Below, one piece after another: positions 56,721 to 64,000 of a DNA stretch of 64,000 nt. This stretch comes from Steinernema hermaphroditum (taxonomy: Eukaryota; Nematoda; Chromadorea; Rhabditida; Steinernematidae): positions 9,760,012-9,824,011 of the forward strand of contig CM059623.1 in the NCBI GenBank assembly GCA_030435675.1, written 5' to 3'. The notes under the pieces were generated by a model, which was not told the DNA's origin, made no database searches, and worked only from the letters and a program-made list of their open reading frames with translations. The translations under genes and the position numbers were made by a program. Within the stretch, counting starts at the first letter, position 1. Each line of letters starts with the position of its first letter.

Positions 56721-58595
56721 AAGCGCGCGTAAAAGCGCGCAGCCGCGTTTATTTCCATTAATTTACGCAAATGTTTTTTACACACCGTTCTCTTCTTGTA
56801 ATGTCACAGTGAGAGCAAATTCCAAGAGGATAAAAAATTCGGTAAAATGCAGTTGTCTCGGAAGTAACTAGGCTTTCTTGTTGATGTAACAAACTACATG
56901 TGGAAATTAGAAGCTCCGATTTCCCATGACTTCCCCGACCCCTTGATCCGCCAGCGCAACTCATTGACCCCTACTTTTATCTGTATTTAAAAATGAGAAT
57001 TTTTTAACTTTATTTTCGTGACTGCTACGGTCAAGGGGGCCGTAGCTATGTGATCCATTGCACTACTTGGTGATACAGCTTAGGAAAAGAAGCCGAAGGT
57101 TGAGTTGTGGCCCGAACCAGGCCAAAAAAGTGATATGCCAGAATGCTATATGCGATATTATAGAAGCACGGGGACAAAAAGTGTTTGTGGGATAGAGCTA
57201 CTGGTTAGCTACAGTTTGCACCTAATATCTAGAAAGATATCTTTTTCTTATTCAAAATAAGGTAGGAATTGTGAACCAGATTCGATGTTTAAACGGGTAC
57301 AAGGCGTGTGCCCAATTTTTGATATTTTAGATTGCCTTCAAAACTGCTGCTCATCTTCAGCTGGGAGTTAGATACTTATTGTGCATCTAGACCTCCCACA
57401 GCTCTATCTGGTAGCTACTTATACGGGACTGTCGGAAATATTGACGAATAATAAGAGCAAAAACGGGAAAAATGGGAGTTTTCGGCCCGGAACCTCTCTT
57501 GTTCTACGGTGGAGACGTCGGGCTTCTCCCCAGGAAGAGCTCTGAGGCGTTGCAGTTAAATGTTATATACCTTCAGTGAAATATCTTTATACATATAAAC
57601 TTGCTCCCAGAAAAAAGCGACATCTTCAATGTACCAACCCAATAGATCCTAAATACCTCATAAATTTTAATATTGTTTATCGTCCCGAATCAACGGCATC
57701 ACGTCATGCGCGACGTCCTACAGTCACAAAAAAGCACAGTATCACACCGTAGTCGCCAATCTTTTTCTGGCTTCGACGCAAAACGTTCAATATAACGTTT
57801 AGTTAAAAGCAGACTTTCTTCTCCATGAAAAAAATTTTTTCTGGCACCCCCTTTTTGTCCCCTCGAGATGGCGAAACGCGACGGGTTAGTGCTATTACAG
57901 ACAATGGGAATATACAGCATGTCGATGACACTCACAGCTATTATGCTCACATAACGACTCTATGAGCTAATTTCCACTTTATGGAACGAGCGGGCAAATG
58001 ACCCCTGCATTCACCACAAAAGTACGCAATTGATGAAGGAGTTCTAGAAGATTCCTTAAAGAACATTTTTGCTACATTCAGTGATATGATGATTTCATGA
58101 CGAAATTCCGCTCCGTTCGCTGTGCCCAACCATCGCGCCTCACCTTGATTCAGCCTTCTATGTGTGCGCGACTAATAACCTTCCAAAGCGACACAACTCT
58201 ATCTCTATTCACCGTACTCTAAATCTCTTTCCCTGTTATCATCATTGTAGACTATTATAATTGACTGTGCATAATTTTAAATAAATAAATAAACTGTTAC
58301 GATTATAACGGTTATCATTAAAACGAATAATTTCAATATGTGTTTTGGTCTCCAGTCGACTACTTATGCAAGAAGCTTCAACTGTCCACCTTTTTTAATG
58401 CAGAACTTGAGCATAGTGGATTTCACAACGATTAGCTTGTGATTTATCAAAATTGGCTCCAAGTTCCTCTATTTAGAGAAGTTAGTAAATATTGCACTCT
58501 GTTCTCCACACGATTCCACAATAACTCCCCCTAAGTGACGTCTAACTTATTCCTCATGTCGACCGTTGGATGCCGCAGAATGAAGAGAAGGCTGC
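56721..58595. other. Intergenic, no supported gene
   Basis: 1.9 kb, A+T-rich, with scattered short open frames on the minus strand at 57699-58129 that lack domains. An AATAAATAAATAAA run lies near 58280. Confidence 0.4.
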
Positions 58596-58646
58596 TTGAT
58601 CTCATCTAACGCAGATTCGTGGGAAAGTCGCTATCTCTTGCGTCAG

Positions 58647-58820
58647 ATGGAAATGACCACCCATTCCAAGGAGCGCTATCGTGAGAGATCTGTAACAGCT
58701 CGCCGTGATTGTGTTTGTTCTCATATTCTGATAGACAAACAGACGGTGCTGAATGTGGTTCAGGAGATAGTCGCCGAGAATGGCCACTCTGAAAAAAGCA
58801 AGCGACTTGCTTCAAAGTGA
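58647..58820 (+). CDS. Possible small protein or last exon, 57 aa
   Basis: The frame MEMTTHSKERYRERSVTARR ... LNVVQEIVAENGHSEKSKRL has coding-like codon choice and ends in TGA. It is open a short way upstream past an acceptor-like AACGCAG at 58607-58613, so it could be the terminal exon of a longer gene. No family recognised. Confidence 0.3.
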   Translation: MEMTTHSKERYRERSVTARRDCVCSHILIDKQTVLNVVQEIVAENGHSEKSKRLASK

Positions 58821-59059
58821 CTTCGCCCACAGAAAGCAGTACTTAAACAAGAAGGCGAAGATAAAGACGGTGCTGAGAGTTGAATGCTCCTCTATATAAA
58901 TAAGTTTTGTCCATCCAGCGAATATTTGATGATGTTCGATGTTCGTAACATGGTCACATCTTCCACAGTTTATATAAGCTGTTCTATGTAATGCTTTTAT
59001 CCATGATAAACCCGGCTGCGCGCGAATTCGCGCCCTCCAGGTGCTAAAAGCCAATTAGC

Positions 59060-59320
59060 CTGTAGCCCTGCGGGCGGCAAGATTGGCTCTCATGGGTAGG
59101 GCTGAAGTTGGGGCCAAAAACTGTAGCCCTGCGGGCGGCAAGACACCATAGCCCTGCGGGCGGCAAGATTGGCCCTCATGGATAGGGCTGAAGTTGGGGC
59201 CAAAAACTGTAGCCCTGCGGGCAGCGAGAAACCATAGCCATGCGGGCGGCAAGACACTATAACCCTGCGGGTGGCAAGATTGGCGCTCATGTAAATGGCT
59301 AAAGTGGGATAAAAACTGTA
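59060..59320. repeat. Minisatellite built on GCCCTGCGGGCGGCAAGA
   Basis: Six units begin (G/A)TAGCC(C/A)TGCGGGCGGCAAGA or close variants. They alternate between a long form of about 61 bp containing TTGGCTCTCATGGGTAGGGC and TGAAGTTGGGGCC, and a short form of about 26 bp ending CACCAT. The same unit recurs inverted at 56.6 kb and as single copies near 59.70 and 63.30 kb. Confidence 0.75.
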
Positions 59321-59404
59321 AAGATTCAGGAAACTCGAACCGAAAACACTGCTGGTTACAAAATAGGCAAAAAATCACTCAAAAACAGCAAAAAAAACTC
59401 AAAG

Positions 59405-59625
59405 CGTAGCATCGCCAGAGAGATAGTGGAAGTAGAGCACTACCATCTCAACTGCCTGTGTGGCTCATTGCGAACGTTCTCTGTTTGTAAGCGGGCGGTG
59501 TCGAGGTTCGGTTCCCCTCGGGGTCCTTATTTTGTGTGGGTGTTTCCGCCGTGCGCACGGAAAAACACACACACAGACCGACGGACCCGTCGGTTTTCCA
59601 TTTATATATAGGGGATCGAGTTAGG
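59405..59625 (+). repeat. tRNA-like SINE
   Basis: ATAGTGGAAGTAGAGCACTA near the 5' end resembles a tRNA D-arm/A-box, and GGTTCGGTTCCCCTCGGGGT about 80 nt later has a B-box-like GGTTCGGTTCC. A non-tRNA tail with CGACGGACCCGTCGG and TTTATATATAGGGGATC follows. The first 50 bp recur at 59717-59766, and the 3' half is found inverted at 56463-56560 and in part near 61050. Together these suggest an RNA-polymerase-III SINE family. Confidence 0.6.
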
Positions 59626-59716
59626 TGGTTGCTTTTTCATCTTACATTTTCCATCATCTTTCCATCCCAAAATGAGAAGCCGGTTCCACCTGAACAAGAC
59701 ACCATAGCCCTGCGGG

Positions 59717-59766
59717 CGTAGCATCGCCAGGGAGATAGTGGAAGTGGAGCACTACCATCTCAACTG
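59717..59766 (+). repeat. 5' fragment of the same SINE
   Basis: CGTAGCATCGCCAGGGAGAT followed by AGTGGAAGTGGAGCACTACC matches 59405-59454 with two or three changes; the rest of the element is absent. Confidence 0.7.
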
Positions 59767-59949
59767 TCTCCGGATTGTGATACTTATGAGAAGGCTACTT
59801 TCTTCGTTTCGTGCTTCAGCCCAGTTGGCGTCTTTCATTTGTGCCCCCAGCGATCGGTCGGGTCGTCCACTCGCTCTCGCTCTCTCTGAGGCTGTCTGAG
59901 CCGAATGAGTTGAGTGAGCGGTCGTTTTCGGCCGTCGTTGTTGGCGCAA

Positions 59950-60250
59950 TGATCGCCCCGGCTCCCAGAAGGCCTGGAACACCAGGGAGCCGTAGTTCCA
60001 CCGTCTCGCCAAAAAGCCCGTCACGACCGCCCGACTCTACCCGCGCCGCCAGAGAAGCCGAAGAAGCGTTGCAACTCCGAAGTCCGCGCCGCCAGCCGAA
60101 CCGAAGATGACTCTCCGCTCCGTTGGCTCTACTCCACCGCTATTCCACTTCCGGAATCAGCTCTTCACGACTTCGATGCCCGCGCAAACTAATGGGAACG
60201 CTGCATTCTATTCGGATTCGTCTGCTCCACCGAAATCAGAAGAAAATCAG
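59950..60250. repeat. Dispersed repeat family, copy 4
   Basis: CAGAAGGCCTGGAACACCAG, CGCCCGACTCTACCCGCGCC, GAAGCGTTGCAACTCCGAAG and AATCAGCTCTTC blocks match the copies at 49.09-49.35 kb (longest), 44.25 and 35.1 kb. Confidence 0.6.
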
Positions 60251-60789
60251 CGACCACGGTGTGACTATGTTCTTCTTTGTGCATATATGAGACGTCCTGC
60301 ACGGCGTAAGCCGTTGATTCGGGAAGATAAATCGTGTAAAAAAAAAAATCGCCCAGTTGGCGAAGAAGGAGCGCTGAACCGATCGATCAAGTAGTCCCTT
60401 GAGTTGCTCCGATGAACCGTCCCAATTTTATGCTCCATTTGTCCATTTCTTCCTTTCATGACGCCAGATGTACATAAAATAAGCGACCATAAAATGACAG
60501 TTCGTTAACACGTCGTAAAAGATTACTGCTGACTTCAAAGTGCTTGCACATTTGAGTGGCTTTTCCTTACCGATGCTCTTATGGGTGCTCCTCTTTAAAA
60601 CTAGTACGGTCAGCGTTGGCAATTTGCACAAACTCTGCAGCTGTTATTGACTCAAAATAAGTAAATTTAGTCAAGGAGGTCGTTCCATTTCGCAGGTCTT
60701 GATGACAATTTTGAATACGATAATTTGGATACGATAATACGTATAATGTCGCGTAATGTTTGTTCTCCCGCTCTTCACACGAATCATCT
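60251..60789. other. Intergenic, no gene seen
   Basis: A+T-rich with A-runs near 60342. Nothing recognised. Confidence 0.35.
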
Positions 60790-62500
60790 TCGGATCCAGC
60801 GACCGACTTGAGTGGGGCATCGGCCGCTTTTTGAACCAGATTCGTCGATCCTGGACTGCTCCAACGTCACAGTGGTTCCGAGCGTGCGCCCGAAGCCCAA
60901 CAAGGTTAGTCCAGTTCTCTCTCCTCCCTCCTCCCCCCGTCGACGGAAGCGGAAGAAGTTCATCTTTCGGACGACGGAAACTAGTGCGGATTTTTTTTAA
61001 ATATTTTTTACATTTACATTTACTCTTGAATCAATGACATTCGTCATGCAAGATCCCCTATATATAAACGGAGAACGGATTCGGGCGCAGCCGCGTTTAT
61101 ATCTCATAATGCACAAAGAAGTACCGTAGATCACCGTTGTCGCTGCTTCTCTTCTTTCCTCGGCGGAGGGCACGACATCGGAGTCGAAGGCGGCTGTCCC
61201 ATCAGTGTGCGCGGGCTTGCAAGCAACAAAAATCTTTCTTTCCAAGAATCAAGGCGACTATCAGTGCTGGCGGATCGGATTGAAACTCGCAAATCCGAAT
61301 CCGAAAAATCTGATCCGAAATCCGCCAACACTGGCGACTATCCCATCAATGTGCGCGGGCTTAGAAGTGACAAAGAGGCTGTTTATTTCTTATTATCTTA
61401 TATCTCTATATCTTATAAATTTCTTTTAATTTTTTAATTTTGTAAAGATAATCCTCTATCTTCGGACAGTACAGATAGTCAACTCGATATTTATGATATA
61501 CAGTAAGCTTGATCACGTGCAAACCACTATGCATTTTATGTTCGTTCCGTTTGGTAAAGTTCGACTTCTTTCCGAAGATCACTTTACTAGATGCCTTTAA
61601 CTCCCCATCAGGGATGTGTACATTCTTGACTCTCGGAGTCTCTCGGTTTTGGCCTCTCGACTGGTCATTCCATTTCCATTCTGAATACGAATATTGTCTT
61701 TGCAATTTTTTTGCTTTTTTAATTAGTGTTTCTTAAGGGCGGTGGCCATCGATCCCATCACAAAAATACCATGCACAGTGCGGAGACCATTTTCGCAGTC
61801 ATCACTGTCAGTTATGTTAATCGTTCCGAGACCCAAATTCTACTCCATTTGGGCTCCGACTCCAGAGAGGGTGGACTCGGACTCGATGCAAAAGAAGGCA
61901 ACTTGTTCGGTCAGCGTGCGTGTGGTCCTCAAGATTTATAAGGTAAATCGTCCCCGAACAAGTTGATCACAGAATCCAAATTTGCTCGACTGATGTCCCG
62001 GGTAAAAACTTCACAAATGCGCGCTAAGCTTATGCTTTCTTCTCGCACTGCTCCCCATGTCCATCAAAGCTTCAATGATAATGGGGCAGACTGTCGAAGC
62101 GGGCTATCGGTTTCAATCACTTCCCCATCCTCGGAGATAGCAGTTATCAACCGCTCAACCTCGGCTTCTTCGTGAGAAGTATGAGCAAAATCAGGATCCA
62201 GGTAAGCAGTGATTAGGTACGTCACATTCTTCAGCCGCAAACGGGAAAAGTGTTGAGCGCTTGCAACCAGAAGCGAAAAAGATGAATTTAAAAAGGTTCT
62301 ATCCAAACGGTCGCGATGATAGACGCGCACAGGAGATCATATATCAGTGGTCTTTACAAATGAATTCCAAGCGCTTCGGGGCTCGCAAGCGCAATGCCAA
62401 ATGAGTTCGACTCCGACTCGTCACTGTCCCGCACTGTCAGCAACAAGAAAGTGCGAGTCTCCGAGTCGGTGATCACCGACCAACGTCATTACTAATTCCG
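60790..62500 (+). pseudogene. Series of exon-like fragments, gene not reconstructed
   Basis: Four plus-strand segments look coding but do not join into one frame: about 60823-60903 (DSSILDCSNVTVVPSVRPKP, followed by a GTTAGT donor); about 61247-61380 (VLADRIETRKSESEKSDPKS, open to NVRGLRSDKE); 61772-61942 after a TTTTCGCAG acceptor (PRPKFYSIWAPTPERVDSDS to VVLKIYK, GTAAAT donor); and 62398-62499 (NEFDSDSSLSRTVSNKKVRV to a TAA stop). They may be exons of one Ser/Asp-rich protein interrupted by repeats, or a decayed gene. A local duplication of TCCCATCA(G/A)TGTGCGCGGGC at 61199 and 61342 flanks the second segment. Family unknown. Confidence 0.35.
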
Positions 62501-63369
62501 CATTCCAAGACCATTTTCTGCACCGCTACAATTACAAACAGCGGCACAGTTAGTCATGCTGGCCCCTCTTTCATTGGTCTCGGAATATGTTCTCAAACGG
62601 CGCATGACGACAGTCGTCATATCTTATCAGATAGAAATATGGTCTCGAGGTGTGGAAATACGCGGATTAGTTCAGTCTTTACACGCCGATCGGAACCATC
62701 GCTCGTTTGGTTACTTTTCTATTTGTGACATAGTTCTTGGCGGAAGAGTTGCTTGGGTGAATTGGAAATTCGCTAGGTTTCTACCGTTTCCGTGATCTTA
62801 ACCACCTCAATGGCACCAAGTGCTCATTGGTGCTTACCCGTGGCTACCGCCGAAACTGTTAGCAACATCGAGCCGGCCATAAATTTCCGTCAGAGTCGTA
62901 AAAGGCCAATTAAGGCTACCAGAAAGGACGAATTGATAAGTGACTCCTCCTGAACAGTTCGGATTATATGGCTATGACACCGCCGTGTCACCAGTGGGCC
63001 GCGGCTAGTGCGGCGCGAATACCGAGAAACGGCTTTTGAACGCGTTTTTCAGAGCGAATTTCATTTATTCTATTTATTCACTGCGGCATATGATCACCGT
63101 GATCTTCATGTCACCTGTTTCCAACTCAAGATGTAAGTCACTTCAGAGATACCATGGACAAAATAAGAAATTTGATTTGAACAGGTCAAAGTCGTTATAA
63201 ACGATCAACAGCGTTGCAAACGCGAGTTCGCTCCCTCTAGGTCCCTGCTCGCAAGACCACTAGCCTGCCGGCGGTAAGTACACGAAATGGAGACAGCGAT
63301 AGCCCTGCGGGCTCTCCACAAAATAGGCTAAAAGTGACTCAAAAGCTGTAGAGCAGCGTGTGAGACGGT
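62501..63369. other. Intergenic, no supported gene
   Basis: No coding signal. One GCCCTGCGGGC unit at about 63303 belongs to the repeat family of 59.06 kb, with the same AAAATAGGCTAAAAGTGACTC flank seen near 59362. Confidence 0.35.
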
Positions 63370-63475
63370 GTTACGATCATACCGCCAAAAATTATACCGC
63401 CAAACTTTTACCGCCAAAAATTATACCGCCAATTCACGCAATTTACCGCCACATATTTACCGCCAAATTCCAACT
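63370..63475 (+). repeat. Tandem (T)TTACCGCCA(A) repeats
   Basis: ACCGCCA occurs seven times in about 95 bp, mostly as TTATACCGCCAA or TTTACCGCCAA with spacing 11-19 nt. It lies immediately upstream of the MULE fragment and could be part of that element's terminal region. Confidence 0.65.
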
Positions 63476-63544
63476 CTAAACTAAACTAAATATTGGGTTG
63501 ATGCATACCCCAAGACCTCACGATGTAGTCTGTAGTCTCCCCAC

Positions 63545-63983
63545 ATTTGCATGTATGCAGACCCCCATGAGATTTCAGTCAATCTGTGCCACTTTCACAT
63601 GGCTCAGTCGGTCCTTAGGAGAGTTCAAAAGGACAGCATCCTTTTGAACCGGTACTACCACTCGGAGGAAGATAGGATTGTGATGAAATCCCTGGCAAAC
63701 CTTGCCTTTGTGCCAGAGAAAAATAGAATACAAGATCAACCAATCACGTGGACTCCGCCAGCGGCTTCAAAGCTTCCGCTACCGCCATCACAACGATCAA
63801 TTGATCGATATTGTGAATCGCTACAATGAAGAAGAGGACAGTTTCGTTGGGTACTTGAGGAAGCTAGCTGTGCACAGCCAGTCCCTCCATGAATGCAGCA
63901 CTGACCCCGGAGAAGATTGCGACGATGACTCAACCGAAGAAATTATTCAAGATGACTCCAACGATTACGACCAGATATTCTAA
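63545..63983 (+). mobile_element. MULE-type transposase fragment
   Basis: The first frame (63551-63829) reads HFHMAQSVLRRVQKDSILLN, then a polar stretch and LANLAFVPEKN. This corresponds to the C-terminal part of the MULE transposase domain (C-x-FH...q..wrk.q...l...y...........l.alaFvP). The signal then moves to another frame (63790-63983: NRYNEEEDSFVGYLRKLAVH, acidic tail, stop), so at least one frameshift or an unrecognised splice is present. Catalytic parts would lie upstream but are not visible. Inactive remnant. Confidence 0.6.
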
Positions 63984-64000
63984 CAGATTATGCTAAATGT

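Noticed and set aside
1..64000. CRISPR arrays, operons with Shine-Dalgarno sites, prophage or plasmid functions
   Set aside because: Introns, a eukaryotic tRNA and histone, and metazoan multidomain genes show that this is animal nuclear DNA; no regularly spaced array is present.

Overview
The window is nuclear DNA of a metazoan, almost certainly a nematode. It shows many 40-60 nt introns with GT...TTTCAG borders. About ten genes have a 3' splice site within 0-25 nt upstream of their ATG with no visible upstream exon, as expected for spliced-leader trans-splicing. Tc/mariner relics and MITEs are common. The gene models were spliced by hand from reading frames, splice sites and family knowledge; no alignment was run.

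1-28 kb is the conserved part. It opens with the last exon of a nucleotide-sugar transporter. A complete TMEM132-family gene (+, 983 aa) follows, convergent with an RBM26/27 orthologue (-, 886 aa). After about 7 kb without a recognised gene comes a MOSPD2-like ER-contact protein (+, 554 aa: CRAL-TRIO, MSP, C-terminal membrane anchor), convergent with a second, shorter RBM26/27 paralogue (-, 542 aa) that keeps the first four intron phases but lacks the second RRM. Then come an unknown protein built from an internal duplication (+), a decayed C-terminal piece of a UBE2R/CDC34-type E2, and a small secreted protein.

28.4-52.5 kb is an accessory region. Relics of Ty3-like, Tc1-like and mariner elements and MITEs are interleaved with small genes predicted to encode coiled coils. 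These are a basic-zipper-like protein (29.8 kb); three two-exon, arginine-rich microproteins of 59-66 aa (31.0, 32.2, 33.5 kb); two bZIP-like paralogues sharing a 23-codon first exon (37.5-39.1 and 41.0-42.9 kb); a 63-aa zipper protein (45.0 kb); two neighbouring membrane-anchored coiled-coil proteins of 108 and 109 aa (47.8 and 48.3 kb); and a 116-aa coiled-coil protein (51.8 kb). An intronless UBE2R/CDC34 gene sits among them at 46.8 kb. This expanding set of small dimerisation-type proteins is the best candidate for an undescribed system.

53-64 kb holds nested inverted-repeat elements, a tRNA-Asn(GTT), an intronless divergent histone H3 variant with a remodelled tail (54.7 kb), a tRNA-like SINE, a minisatellite built on a GCCCTGCGGGCGGCAAGA core, exon-like fragments with no complete gene, and a MULE transposase fragment at the right edge.
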